Source of the DNA: Pseudomonas bohemica
GTDB taxonomy: Bacteria; Pseudomonadota; Gammaproteobacteria; Pseudomonadales; Pseudomonadaceae
Length of the DNA: 64,000 nucleotides
Direction: 5' to 3'
Assembly (NCBI RefSeq): GCF_002934685.1
Contig: NZ_NKHL01000091.1
Location: forward strand, 1-64,000
Both the position numbers and the translations under genes were made by a program. Position 1 is the first letter of the stretch. Every line of letters begins with the position of its first letter. Under the pieces are notes generated by a model, which was not told the origin of the DNA, did no database searches, and was given only the letters and a program-made list of their open reading frames with translations. This document shows positions 17,206 through 26,480 of the stretch, one piece after another.

Positions 17206-19605
17206 ATGTCCACCATGAGACTGGCCGGATACGCCGACAAATTTAGCGTGCATCCGGGTGAGACCATCAAGTTCTTCGTCAACTGCGACGGGCCGGAAAA
17301 CTTCGATGCCGACATCGTGCAGATGATACACGGAGACACCAATCCCCGAGGCCCAGGCTTCATCGAGAAGGAGGTGCCTGGCGCTTTCAAAGGCACCGTC
17401 ACTGGTGCCCGGCAGATGATCCACGGAGGCTCCTACGGTTTTGTCAATGACGCCAAAGCACTGAATCCCGAAAGCTTCACCCTACAATGCTGGGTCTGGC
17501 CGACCGCGCCCAAAACTCACCCGCGCTACTGGAAGCACGGTCCGCAGGGTCTGGTCACCAAATGGTCTGGCGACCAAGGCTATGGCTTGTTCATCAACGA
17601 GCGGGGCTGCGCTGAGTTACGCATCAACGGCGAAAAGCTCACCACCGAACTGCCGTTGCGTGATCACGCCTGGCACTTTCTGGCAGCCACTTTCGATGCG
17701 GCCACCGGAGCAGCGGTGCTCTATCACGAGCCACAGGTCATGTACGCGCTGGACCCGGTAATCGCACCGGTCACGCGCACGCTGTCCGGTCCGCTGATCA
17801 ACGCCCCAGTGCCATTGGCATTTGCAGCGTACGTCGAAGCGCTGGATGACGGCGCGCTGGCACGTTCATCCATGCCCGCTGGGGTGGTGTTCGCCGGCAA
17901 ATACAACGGCAAGCTTGATTCACCCCGCTTGTGCAACCGGGCGCTGACGCGCTTGGAAATCGAAACCATGAAACAGGGCGCACAACCCGGGCTGACCGAG
18001 CGCCGCAACTCGGGGCCTACGTCGGATCTTGCCAAGTGCCTGGTCGGCGCGTGGGAATTCAGCGAGGGCATCAATACCCTGATGCTCAAGGATTGCGGTC
18101 CATATCGTCTGGATGGTCGATTGGTGAACTGCCCGACGCGGGCTCTGACCGGTTATAACTGGGACGGTACCGTATTTGACTGGACCAAGGCGCCCACTCA
18201 GTACGGCGCTATCCATTTTCATGACGACGACGTCGACGATGCGCGCTGGGAAGTCAGTTTCGAGTGGCAGGTGCCGGTGGACGCAAAAAGCCGCTTTTAT
18301 GCCGCCAAGCTGACCACCTCCGACAACGACGAAGACTACATTCCGTTCTGGGTTGTCCCGGAACTCGGCAAGCAGCAGTCCAAGATTGCGGTGATGGTGC
18401 CCACCATCAGCTACATGGCGTATGCCAACGAGCATGTGGCTTCGAATGCCGGAGGCGCCGAGTTGTTCGTCTATCGCGTGCCAATCATGCAACACCAGAA
18501 TATGTTCCTCGCCGAGCACCGGGAATATGGTGGTTCGATCTACGACACCCACACCGATGGCAGCGGTATTTGCCTGTCTTCGCGGCTGCGGCCGATCCTC
18601 AGCATTCGTCCGAAATACGACCACTTCCTGGCGCAGGCGCCCTGGCAGTACCCGGCCGACCTGCACCTGGTGTACTGGCTTGAGACCATGGGCTACGACT
18701 ACGACGTGTTTACCGACGAAGACGTCAGCTATGAAGGGCTGGCCCGTCTGGAGCCCTACAACGTGGTCATCACCGGGTCGCACCCGGAACACAACACTGG
18801 CACGCAGCTGGAAGCGTTGCACAACTACACCGAGCGCGGCGGGCGCCTGATGTACATGGGCGCGGACGGCTGGTACTGGGTGCATTCCTACCATCCGGGC
18901 TATGAAGATCTTGGCCGCGGCGTGGTGACTGAAATGCGCCGGTGTGAATCCGGCATCCGCACCTGGCGTGCCGACCCCGGCGAGTACTACCACCAGGGGA
19001 CAGGCGAACTGGGCGGCATGTGGCGCTTTCGCGGTCGTTATCTGCATTCGGTGGCCGGAACCGGGATGTCCTCCGAGGGTTTCGACATTTCCTCATGGTA
19101 TTCCCGCACGCCGGACAGCAACGATCCCCGCGTCAGCTGGGCGTTCGAAGGCATCGATTACGATGAGAAGCTCGGCAATTTCGGCCTGGTAGGCGGCGGG
19201 GCGGCAGGGCTTGAACTCGACATCGTCGACACCATGCTCGGATCGCCCCCGCACACACTGACCGTCGCCACCTCGGCGGGTCGGCACACCGAGGCCTATC
19301 TGTTGGTGATGGAGGATTTCGGTTTCAACCAGCAGGGTACCGACGGCACATCGCACCCGCGAGTGCGCTCCGATATCGCGTTCCACGAAACCCCTAACGG
19401 CGGCGCCTGTTTCGCCTTCAGCTCGATTGCTTTCTGCGGATCCCTGCCCTGGAACAACGGCGACAACAATGTTTCGCGTCTGGTGAAGAACGTGCTTGAT
19501 CGTTTCTCCATGGACGGGCCGCTGCCAGCGCCGAGTCCTGACGCCGTTCAATACCGGGGCCGCGCGGATTACGACGCCCCTGAAGATCGCCATCGTCGTC
19601 GCTGA
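17206..19605 (+). CDS. dmfA2: N,N-dimethylformamidase-family large subunit
   Basis: This 799-residue cytoplasmic enzyme belongs to the family that hydrolyses N-substituted formamides to amine plus formate using a mononuclear iron held by one Tyr and two Glu. The N-terminal part includes a concanavalin/LamG-like region (about 75-250; FTLQCWVWPTAPKTHPRYWK, HAWHFLAATFDAATGAAVLY). The C-terminal half has the family core: YDYDVFTDED, NVVITGSHPEHN, GGRLMYMGADGWYWV, GEYYHQGTGELGGMWR and SEGFDISSWYSR. ATG 17206 is preferred over an in-frame TTG at 17191 because TGGAG precedes it. Operon position after an amide transporter supports the assignment. The exact substrate is not readable; I did not map the iron ligands residue by residue. 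Confidence 0.85.
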   Translation: MSTMRLAGYADKFSVHPGETIKFFVNCDGPENFDADIVQMIHGDTNPRGPGFIEKEVPGAFKGTVTGARQMIHGGSYGFVNDAKALNPESFTLQCWVWPTAPKTHPRYWKHGPQGLVTKWSGDQGYGLFINERGCAELRINGEKLTTELPLRDHAWHFLAATFDAATGAAVLYHEPQVMYALDPVIAPVTRTLSGPLINAPVPLAFAAYVEALDDGALARSSMPAGVVFAGKYNGKLDSPRLCNRALTRLEIETMKQGAQPGLTERRNSGPTSDLAKCLVGAWEFSEGINTLMLKDCGPYRLDGRLVNCPTRALTGYNWDGTVFDWTKAPTQYGAIHFHDDDVDDARWEVSFEWQVPVDAKSRFYAAKLTTSDNDEDYIPFWVVPELGKQQSKIAVMVPTISYMAYANEHVASNAGGAELFVYRVPIMQHQNMFLAEHREYGGSIYDTHTDGSGICLSSRLRPILSIRPKYDHFLAQAPWQYPADLHLVYWLETMGYDYDVFTDEDVSYEGLARLEPYNVVITGSHPEHNTGTQLEALHNYTERGGRLMYMGADGWYWVHSYHPGYEDLGRGVVTEMRRCESGIRTWRADPGEYYHQGTGELGGMWRFRGRYLHSVAGTGMSSEGFDISSWYSRTPDSNDPRVSWAFEGIDYDEKLGNFGLVGGGAAGLELDIVDTMLGSPPHTLTVATSAGRHTEAYLLVMEDFGFNQQGTDGTSHPRVRSDIAFHETPNGGACFAFSSIAFCGSLPWNNGDNNVSRLVKNVLDRFSMDGPLPAPSPDAVQYRGRADYDAPEDRHRRR

Positions 19606-19669
19606 CGCAACCGGATCCGGTGTGCTGTCGCGCGCCGGATCGACGTTGAATTCTCGATAGGAGCTGAAT

Positions 19670-20770
19670 ATGTCTCGTCGACCGGAACTGGGTTATTACG
19701 AAGACGGGCTGAACCTGAGGTCACCGGCCAGTTATGCCGATTGCGAAGGGGCCGTGGGGGAGGCGGCGATGTTGCCGCTCAGTGCCTACCGATCACTGGA
19801 GGTCTCGTGGCTGGAAGACGAATTTCTGTGGACCCGTGAATGGATCTGCATTGGTAGCCAGCAAGACATGCCCGGTGCGGGCGATGTGCTGCCCTATACG
19901 CTGGGCAATCATGGCATCCATGTGCAGCGCCAGGCGGACGGTTCATTACGTGGTGCGTTCAACCAGGCGCAGCACGGTGGTTGCCGCACGGTGCCGGATC
20001 AATGTCAGGGGGGCAGTAAGACTCACTGCTCCTTCACTTCATGTGGCTACAGTCTCGACCGAAAACCCTTACTGGCGGACGAAGCGGGTGGCGCCGCCAT
20101 GCACCAATACCTGGGGCTGCGGCCAGAGCGTCTGATCCCGGTGCAAGTCTCGGTATCGGGTGCGCTGGTGTGGGTCAACCTTGACGCAAGCCCCGCCGCG
20201 CCGCCCGTCGAGCAAAGTCCGTTGCGGCAATGGTTGACCGACGGTGCAGCCTGGATGCGGCTGGGCGTTCACTGGCAGGAAGTGGACTGCGACTGGAAAT
20301 TGCTTGCCCAGCATTTGGCAGGAGTGGAGGCGCCGCAGGATGAGTCAACCCTGATCGTGCGCGGCGTCACCGACGAAGCCGAAGTGGCTTGGTGCTTCCC
20401 CAATCTGTTGCTACTGCGCGATGCCGATACGCTTTGCATGGCGATCCTGCAACCGGTGGGGCTGGGAAAAACACTGTGTCGCATTCAGGTGTTCAGTCAT
20501 GGCGGTCTGGTGGCAATCGACGCCGAGGAACAGTTGCAGACGTGGATCAAACTGATCACCCGCAGAGCGCAAACGGCGGTAACTGACTATCAGGAGCTGA
20601 TGCGCTGGGATCACCCGGCGCATGTCCTCGATCCATTCGCTGTGTATCCGCGACAACACGACCGTGCAGGCCTGTGGGCACAGCAGCATTGGATCCGGCG
20701 CGTCACCCGGTCCACGCAGGTCAATCATGAACTCAAGCTGTTCAGCCCTGTGAGGAACTACCTGATATGA
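19670..20770 (+). CDS. Rieske oxygenase alpha-subunit homologue with lost metal ligands
   Basis: The 366-residue protein follows the ring-hydroxylating-oxygenase pattern: WICIGSQQDMPGAGD leads into the Rieske region, later DWKLLAQHLAG and LRDADTLCMAILQPVG. The ligands are degraded. The usual C-x-H is A100-Q-H102 in FNQAQHGG, and the second C-P-Y-H is C120-S-F-T123 in HCSFTSCGYSLD, so two of four cluster ligands are gone. The catalytic phrase NWK...E-CYHC-x4-H reads DWKLLAQHLAGVEAPQDES, so the iron-binding histidines are missing too. It is full length and overlaps the next gene by ATGA, so it looks retained, not decaying. It may be structural or regulatory; function unknown. Confidence 0.6.
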   Translation: MSRRPELGYYEDGLNLRSPASYADCEGAVGEAAMLPLSAYRSLEVSWLEDEFLWTREWICIGSQQDMPGAGDVLPYTLGNHGIHVQRQADGSLRGAFNQAQHGGCRTVPDQCQGGSKTHCSFTSCGYSLDRKPLLADEAGGAAMHQYLGLRPERLIPVQVSVSGALVWVNLDASPAAPPVEQSPLRQWLTDGAAWMRLGVHWQEVDCDWKLLAQHLAGVEAPQDESTLIVRGVTDEAEVAWCFPNLLLLRDADTLCMAILQPVGLGKTLCRIQVFSHGGLVAIDAEEQLQTWIKLITRRAQTAVTDYQELMRWDHPAHVLDPFAVYPRQHDRAGLWAQQHWIRRVTRSTQVNHELKLFSPVRNYLI

Positions 20771-21459
20771 ACAATCACCTGCAAACGGCCCCTGTCTCCG
20801 ACCTTCAGACTGCCATCCGCCACTACGAACAGGCGCGCTACGACGAAGCGCTGGACGTGTTTACCGACTTGGCCGTAACCCGGCAGGACCCTGTGGCGCA
20901 GATGTGGGTTGGCGCGTGCCATGCGGGGGGCACGGGCGTCGCTTATTCACTGACCCAGGCATTCGCCTGGTATCTCAAGGCCGCCAACGGAGGCAATGTA
21001 CAGGCTCGGACCAACGTCGGCGCCATGTTGATGATGGGCCAGGGCTGTGCGGTTGATGTAAAGGCTGGCCTGGCCTGGCTGGAGCAGGCCGCGAACGAAG
21101 GCGACTGCGGTGCCCAGTTCAATCTGGCCACGCTGTACTCAACCGGTAAATTGGTCGAAACAGATTACCCCCGTGCTACCGGCTGGTATCAGCGAGCCGC
21201 GCAACAAGGGCATTACCCATCGCAAGCCCGGCTGGGTTACTGCTACCAGTTGGGGCAAGGCGTGGAGAAAAACCGGGTGCAAGCCTACTTCTGGTTGTCG
21301 CTGGCCGCCCGTCACGGCGTTGGTACGGCATTGATCCAGCTCGAACAACTCAACGAACAGATGTCCGAGGACCAGAAGCAGCAGGCAGCAGTACTGCTGG
21401 AACAGTGGACCTCTCAACAGCAGACCAGCGCGCAGCGCTGGCAATCCCAGGCGGTGTGA
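20767..21459 (+). CDS. Sel1-repeat protein
   Basis: This 230-residue cytoplasmic protein (no signal peptide) is built of Sel1-like TPR units: AQMWVGACHAGGTGVAYSLT, QARTNVGAMLMMGQGCAVDV, AQFNLATLYSTGKLVETDYP and SQARLGYCYQLGQGVEKNRV, each followed by a helix with an A-x-W/Y core. Such solenoids mediate protein contacts. The ATG overlaps the stop of the Rieske-like gene (ATGA), so it is coupled to it and may help assemble the amide enzyme or its partners. The C-terminal 35 residues are Gln-rich. Confidence 0.8.
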   Translation: MNNHLQTAPVSDLQTAIRHYEQARYDEALDVFTDLAVTRQDPVAQMWVGACHAGGTGVAYSLTQAFAWYLKAANGGNVQARTNVGAMLMMGQGCAVDVKAGLAWLEQAANEGDCGAQFNLATLYSTGKLVETDYPRATGWYQRAAQQGHYPSQARLGYCYQLGQGVEKNRVQAYFWLSLAARHGVGTALIQLEQLNEQMSEDQKQQAAVLLEQWTSQQQTSAQRWQSQAV

Positions 21460-21460
21460 G

Positions 21461-21778
21461 ATGACGGTCTACAGCGTGCAGCAGATCAAGTTCGAATTCC
21501 TCAGCTACATCAAGGAGTTTGGCGGCGCAGAGGGGTGGCTGATCGGCGTCTGCGATGATCCCGAGCAGACGCTGTTCGACAGTGGAATGGTCGACGCGCA
21601 AGCAGATATCTGGTTATGGAAACCGGCTCTCAATGCCGGGGCGGCAGGCAAGGTTCTGGATTATTTCCAGCAACGCTTCCAGATCCCTGGCGCGTCGGCG
21701 CCGCCAGGAATGGAAGAGGCCAACTGCGTGTTTTTGTATCGCAAGGGCGAGCGAATGATGGGTGCGCAGCAGTCGTAA
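21461..21778 (+). CDS. Small conserved-looking protein of unknown function
   Basis: This 105-residue soluble protein starts one base after the Sel1 gene's stop. Visible features are a helical start, GWLIGVCDDPEQTLFDSG, a W-rich strand (DIWLWKPALNAG) and AAGKVLDYFQQRFQIPG followed by VFLYRKGERM. The pattern W...A....A..V..YF....G.....VY.Y recalls small GIY-YIG-like or adaptor proteins, but I do not recognise the family. Probably the last gene of the amide operon. Confidence 0.65.
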   Translation: MTVYSVQQIKFEFLSYIKEFGGAEGWLIGVCDDPEQTLFDSGMVDAQADIWLWKPALNAGAAGKVLDYFQQRFQIPGASAPPGMEEANCVFLYRKGERMMGAQQS

Positions 21779-22136
21779 TGTGGCGGTCTAACGAAACCGC
21801 ACACCCATTTAGGCAAGAAGGCTACCGCGCTCTTGATGTCGGAAGACCTCGAGCGTAAGCGCTGATCAATCAGCTAAGCGTCCATGAGCCAGTTGACTGC
21901 TGTGCGAGGCGTTTGAGGTCGTCCATTCGGGTAACTGCGCACATCGTATCAGGCGGCGATCACCAGACATTGAGCGACTCAGGCTGCGTAGCCGAGTGAA
22001 CGAGTCGTTCACCCAAGGGCGAAGTGCTCCGGGCAGCCGGAGCACCATGTCGATGATGCAAGAGAGGGATGAGCAAATCGGGCGTTTCAAGGTGCGCAGG
22101 TTTAATTCTCTAGGGCATACGTCGCTTTACTCACCC
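21779..22136. repeat. Non-coding stretch with two strong palindromes
   Basis: Just after the amide operon, TGTGGCGGT and ACCGCACA (21779-21804) can form a hairpin without a T-run. Further on are a 17-bp palindrome GTGAACGAGTCGTTCAC (21996-22012) and a perfect hairpin GTGCTCCGG-GCAG-CCGGAGCAC (22024-22045). The leftward ORF across them matches nothing I know. This could be the tip of a mobile or REP-like element. Confidence 0.45.
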
Positions 22137-23464
22137 CTATAACGGCCTTTTCATAAAGTCGATGAGATAGGTGGATAAAGTATCGTAATCATCATTGAAG
22201 TGGTGGTTACCGGGTATCCCAAGTGTCTTGCCCACGGTCACAGTATCAGTGCACCCGCTTTTGCGCGCCTCGTCTGTGCCATAAACGCAGAACACTTTTT
22301 TAGCGGGCAGTTGAGCCATTTCTGGCGCTGTCATGTATTTCCCGGTGTCTTCACCCATCATCCCTTCGATGCGAATTTCGAAGTTTGCGTTGCGGGCGAA
22401 AGACAACAGCACGATGCTGTCGACATCAGCCTGGTCTATAGCAGGCAGACGGTTGTACAGCGCAGGCAGTACATCGGCGCCGAAGGAATATCCCGCGAGG
22501 ATGAAGTGCTTGATACCCCAGACCCGGCGATAGTGCTCCATCAGTTCTGATAACTCTGATGCGCTTTTTTCCGGGCTCTGAAATCCCAGTAGTAGTGCAG
22601 GGCATCGACGCCGACGACAGGTATTCCGGAATCCGAAATGTGCTCGGAGACTTTCTTGTCCATGCCTCGCCACCCGCCATCACCCGAATAAAAGATCGTC
22701 AGCGTATCGCCGGTCGTTGCGGAAGGCAGCTCAACCAATGGCAGTTTATTGAGGATGTTCAGCTCCGGGATATCCAGGATCTTGTGACGTAGATAGGTTT
22801 CCAGTTCCTCTGAAATCAGCTTCCTTGGCGTGACCGGCGTCGTGACATCAGTGGCTACACCATTTTCCAAAACGGTCAGCTTGTTTGAAGTGACGTTATG
22901 CCAAGTCCCTTTTGAAGGAAGTATGGTAGCTGGGCCAGCGCAGACTTCCTTTGCGGGCTCACCGATGCTGTCGGTGGTCAACGAGACTGCAATCGCCTGC
23001 TCGTTTTTCTGCAAGGACAGCCAGCGTTGCGCAAGAATCGCTTCTTGATCCAGCCCCACGACAATGTCCGGTGCAGGCGCAAACCGCCGCAACGACTCAT
23101 CGAAAAGTCGAAGTGCCTGCAAACAGTCCGTGGTGGGAAGTTCGACCTTCACGATGGTGGCCGACGCATCGAAGCTCAACTTGCGCAGACGCTTGGTGCC
23201 AAAGTCGTTATTGATGGGCACGGCAATAACGATGGTTTTCTTCGAGGTGTTGGGGACGAACAGTGTGAGCGTCGATGAACCACCGAGGTCGTGGGTCTGA
23301 ACCGTGGGAAGCACTCGAGGCAGCATGGCCCTTCGTGCCTTGCGTTCGCCGACAGAATGAGAATGCACGATTAAGGCAGCTGCCAAGGCCAGGACAAGTG
23401 CAATCAGCGCCACCAAAAGTTTTCTGCTTTTGAAGCAATGGCGGGGCAGTTCTGTTTTTTTCAT
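22137..23464 (-). pseudogene. acvB: AcvB/VirJ-family protein interrupted by a frameshift
   Basis: The two halves lie in different frames. The 5' part (23464 to about 22585) has an N-terminal membrane anchor (about 15-35) and reads to GDTLTIFYSGDGGWRGMDKK, PVVGVDALHYYW. The 3' part continues SPEKSASELSELMEHYRRVW, LAGYSFGADVLPALYNRLP and GNHHFNDDYDTL to a stop at 22137. Adding one base near 22588 restores YYWDFQSPEKSASEL, matching the VirJ pattern. The hydrolase Ser (GYSFGAD) and His remain. AcvB/VirJ proteins are periplasmic lipases that cleave aminoacyl-phosphatidylglycerol. No aminoacyl-PG synthase gene is nearby. A sequencing error could also explain the shift. Confidence 0.75.
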
Positions 23465-23587
23465 TGTTCAGTTCAAGGTTTCAAAGTGCTTACAAATTAC
23501 GCAGCCACTGTATCGCGGCCAGGCTGTCTGAAGGCTGATAGAGATTTGATTGCCGGATCGCCACCCAAAAGAAGTGCCGCACAAAAA

Positions 23588-23610
23588 GAAACCCACTCGA
23601 GGTGGGTTTC
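23588..23610. terminator. Bidirectional intrinsic terminator
   Basis: Perfect hairpin GAAACCCAC-TCGAG-GTGGGTTTC with A-rich and T-rich flanks. It lies between two leftward genes and most likely ends transcription of the 25186-23684 gene. Confidence 0.75.
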
Positions 23611-23683
23611 TTATTCTGCCGTTTTGGGATAACCGATCACGTGCATCGCACTGACGCCGGAGCGTACAGGTCAGACGAGCAAA

Positions 23684-25186
23684 TCACTCCTGATATGCCA
23701 CGCTGAACTTCGCCTCCGGGTGCGCCGCCTGATAGGCCTTCATGGTTGTGCGTAGTTTCTGCGCCGATGCAGCGTCGGTGGCATAGAAAGCCACGGTGTC
23801 GAAGGCTGCGGCGATCTTCGGCACGGTCAATTGCAGGTCGGCGACCTTGGTCCAGTTCGCGGGATGCTGGGAAAACCAGTCGTCATAGACGAAAGCGTAG
23901 TGCACATCCTTCTTGTCCATCAGGGTCTGAATCCATTCAGGGCCGGTCTCGGACTTGCGTAGTTTCAGGGCTTCCAGGCTGCCCAGACCCCAGAGGTCAA
24001 GCACGTAGTGGTGACTGTGCAGCGCCACCAGCCCCAGATCGTTGACGGCCACGGGCTGGTCCAATTCTTTGGCGATCATCGCCATCGCGTACTGTTGATT
24101 ATGGATCGCCCGTGCGGCAAGCGGCGTGCTGAAGGTGGTGTAGACCAGTGGCGCGAATGCCAGCGGCAGCAAACCGAATATCAAGGCGACCGAGCGCGGC
24201 TTGAGGCTGGTCAGCGCCCAGTGAATGAAGAACACTCCCAGGAAGCTCAGCCAGTAGATCTCGTAGCGTCCGTACCAGCCGTATTTGCCCAGCAGTACGT
24301 GCAAGGCCGTCACGCTGATGAGCAGGACCACGAGCGCCCGGCGCTGGATAAAAAACGCACACATCACCAGCATCAGCACGATCACCCAGCCGTATTTCTC
24401 GAACTGGTTGATGGCATTGAGCACGATGGATTTGACGCCGGAAGTGTCGGATTTGGCGATCACCGACGACGGTAGCCAGCCCATGCCGATGTGGTCCAGA
24501 AACAGTGAGAACCCGGCGATCAGCGCAACGATCACCGCGCCGCAGACCACTGTTCGGACCCCTTCGCCTTTCATCAGGAGGTAGAGCAGCACCGGCATCG
24601 AGATCGCCAACCCCTCATAACGCACCAGAGGCAGCAAGATGATCGCCCCATACACCAGCGGCTTCACGGGCAGGCTGCGGAATTCCTTGTCCAGCACAGC
24701 CTGGGCAATGGCGATGGCGAGGAACACCTGCAAGCAATGCTCCATGCCATTGAAGATCAGGCCATAGAAATTGGTCGCCAGCAGCCAGCCGCCGAGGATG
24801 AAGAGTTTCGGCCACGCGCTGACGCTCTGCAGTATCTGTAACAGCAGGCGGAAGGTGAGGAAGGAGAAGATCAGATTCAGGACCAACGGCACTTTGTACA
24901 TCGCCGCGCCGAGGAAGCCGAAGGGCGCCAGGATCAACGGCCAGATGATGCTCGACGAGGGCGCCGAGAACTCTGTGGGGTTGATGCCGTAATGACCGTT
25001 GAATATCTGCCGCGCCAACGTCAGATGAATGTAGGGATCGTCGAGGGTGTAGAAAAACTCGCCGCCATTGAGCGCAACGACTGACAGCATCAATACCAGG
25101 AGGGGGGCCAGAAACAGCACGCAGGTGATGCGTCGGTCCGAAAGCCACGTTGTTGCCGGTATCGAGGCGAGGGTAGCGGTATCCAT
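23684..25186 (-). CDS. Polytopic membrane protein, GT-C glycosyltransferase-like
   Basis: The 500-residue protein has about ten to twelve hydrophobic segments and a soluble C-terminal domain (about 390-500). After the first helix comes FFYTLDDPYIHLTLARQIF, where the DDPYI acidic motif in the first periplasmic loop is typical of GT-C enzymes using polyprenyl-phosphate sugars (ArnT/mannosyltransferase-like). LVRYEGLAI and NQQYAMAMIAKELDQPVAVN are also typical. Substrate unknown. The start was placed at the ATG at 25186; an upstream in-frame start at 25231 would add 15 residues. Confidence 0.7.
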   Translation of the reverse strand: MDTATLASIPATTWLSDRRITCVLFLAPLLVLMLSVVALNGGEFFYTLDDPYIHLTLARQIFNGHYGINPTEFSAPSSSIIWPLILAPFGFLGAAMYKVPLVLNLIFSFLTFRLLLQILQSVSAWPKLFILGGWLLATNFYGLIFNGMEHCLQVFLAIAIAQAVLDKEFRSLPVKPLVYGAIILLPLVRYEGLAISMPVLLYLLMKGEGVRTVVCGAVIVALIAGFSLFLDHIGMGWLPSSVIAKSDTSGVKSIVLNAINQFEKYGWVIVLMLVMCAFFIQRRALVVLLISVTALHVLLGKYGWYGRYEIYWLSFLGVFFIHWALTSLKPRSVALIFGLLPLAFAPLVYTTFSTPLAARAIHNQQYAMAMIAKELDQPVAVNDLGLVALHSHHYVLDLWGLGSLEALKLRKSETGPEWIQTLMDKKDVHYAFVYDDWFSQHPANWTKVADLQLTVPKIAAAFDTVAFYATDAASAQKLRTTMKAYQAAHPEAKFSVAYQE

Positions 25187-25354
25187 AGCGATGGCACTCG
25201 AATGCGTCCATGATGCACGCACTATAAGCACAGGCCTGGACTAACGGTCATCGCAATTGTTGATACCCAACCTCGCAGACGCTGGCGATGCGGCGCCATA
25301 AAACCAGCAGCGCAAGTCGCTCTTTCGCGGCTCTATCGCGCTGCCATATCAGGC

Positions 25355-26287
25355 TTAGGCGACTTTGTGCACGGAATCCATTTCCCGCAGATGCCCTTTG
25401 GCAGTCTTGCCCGCCTGCTGCACCACCCATTTCATGAATTCGACGATCGCCCATTCTTCGCGCCGCTCCTTGGCGCAGTACACGAAGTAGTCGAATTTCA
25501 GCTCACAGGTGCTGTTGGTCACTTGCACCAGACGCTTGGACCGCAGCGCTTCGGAGGCAAAGACATTGTTGACCAGCGCAATGCCCTGACCCGCGCAGGC
25601 AGCACTTATCAACAAGGACTCATCGCCGTAGCTCGAACCTTGGATCATCTTGCGATTGCCCATGCCGAATGCATTCATCCACACCTTCCAGTAATTGCGC
25701 TCGGTGTCTTGCAGCAGTGGATAAGTCAAACAGTCCTGTGGGCTCTCGATGCTGTGCTGCTTGGCCAGCAGGTTCGGGCTACACACCGGGATCAGATAGG
25801 AAGACCACAGGCGGGTCGCGTGATTGTCAGGGCTGGTCGCCATCTCGCGTTGGATCGAGATATCCACATGTCCATGTTTGAGGTCGGAAAGGCCGTTGCA
25901 GATCTGGATCGAGATCTCGATGTTTGGGCAGCGCTCCTTGAAGTCACCCAACGCGGGAATCAGCCAGGAACTGGCAATAGTGGAAGTCGTGCTGATCACC
26001 AGCCGTGTCTGCCGGGGCTGCTTTAGGGCCGCGCCGGACCAGGCTTTTTCGATGACGTCGAAGGTGTCGGACAGCTCGTCGAACAGGCTCCGGCCGCTGG
26101 CAGTCAGTTGAATACCCTTTGCGTCACGTTCGAACAGGCGCTTGCCGATCTGATCTTCCAACCCCTTGATCTGCTGGCTGATCGCCGCGGGAGACACACA
26201 CAGGTGATCTGCGGCGCGCTTCATACTGCCGACCTTGCACACCTCGACGAAGGTGCGAAGGGCAATCAACGGGATTGCTCTGCTCAT
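25355..26287 (-). CDS. LysR-type transcriptional regulator (GcvA-like)
   Basis: This 310-residue protein has an N-terminal winged helix-turn-helix (about 5-64; LIALRTFVEVCKVGSMKRAA, VSPAAISQQIKGLEDQIGKR) and an effector domain to about 295 (TRLVISTTSTIASSWLIPAL, CAGQGIALVNNVFASEAL). The SPAAISQQI phrase marks the GcvA-like subgroup. Target unknown; the nearest candidates are the DMT transporter 26481-27404 and the biosynthetic cluster beyond. It reads away from them with a 190-bp gap. Confidence 0.85.
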   Translation of the reverse strand: MSRAIPLIALRTFVEVCKVGSMKRAADHLCVSPAAISQQIKGLEDQIGKRLFERDAKGIQLTASGRSLFDELSDTFDVIEKAWSGAALKQPRQTRLVISTTSTIASSWLIPALGDFKERCPNIEISIQICNGLSDLKHGHVDISIQREMATSPDNHATRLWSSYLIPVCSPNLLAKQHSIESPQDCLTYPLLQDTERNYWKVWMNAFGMGNRKMIQGSSYGDESLLISAACAGQGIALVNNVFASEALRSKRLVQVTNSTCELKFDYFVYCAKERREEWAIVEFMKWVVQQAGKTAKGHLREMDSVHKVA

Positions 26288-26480
26288 CGTGCATACTCCG
26301 CCCAGATGCCACGGCCAGTGGGCCGAAGAGTGAATGCGTCTGTTGGTGTCGCCATATCGGCGCTTCCAAAAGCCTGTTTTATCCCACGGCCGCGATCCCT
26401 TTTGGCAAATGCCAGGCGCAGCCGGGCCTCGGTCTAGCCAGACAATCGCTTCATGATTTAGCTGTGGATAAGCGTTCGAG

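Noticed and set aside
17920..19047. 375-codon leftward ORF inside the dimethylformamidase-like gene
   Set aside because: Antisense shadow; the plus-strand protein carries clear family motifs throughout.
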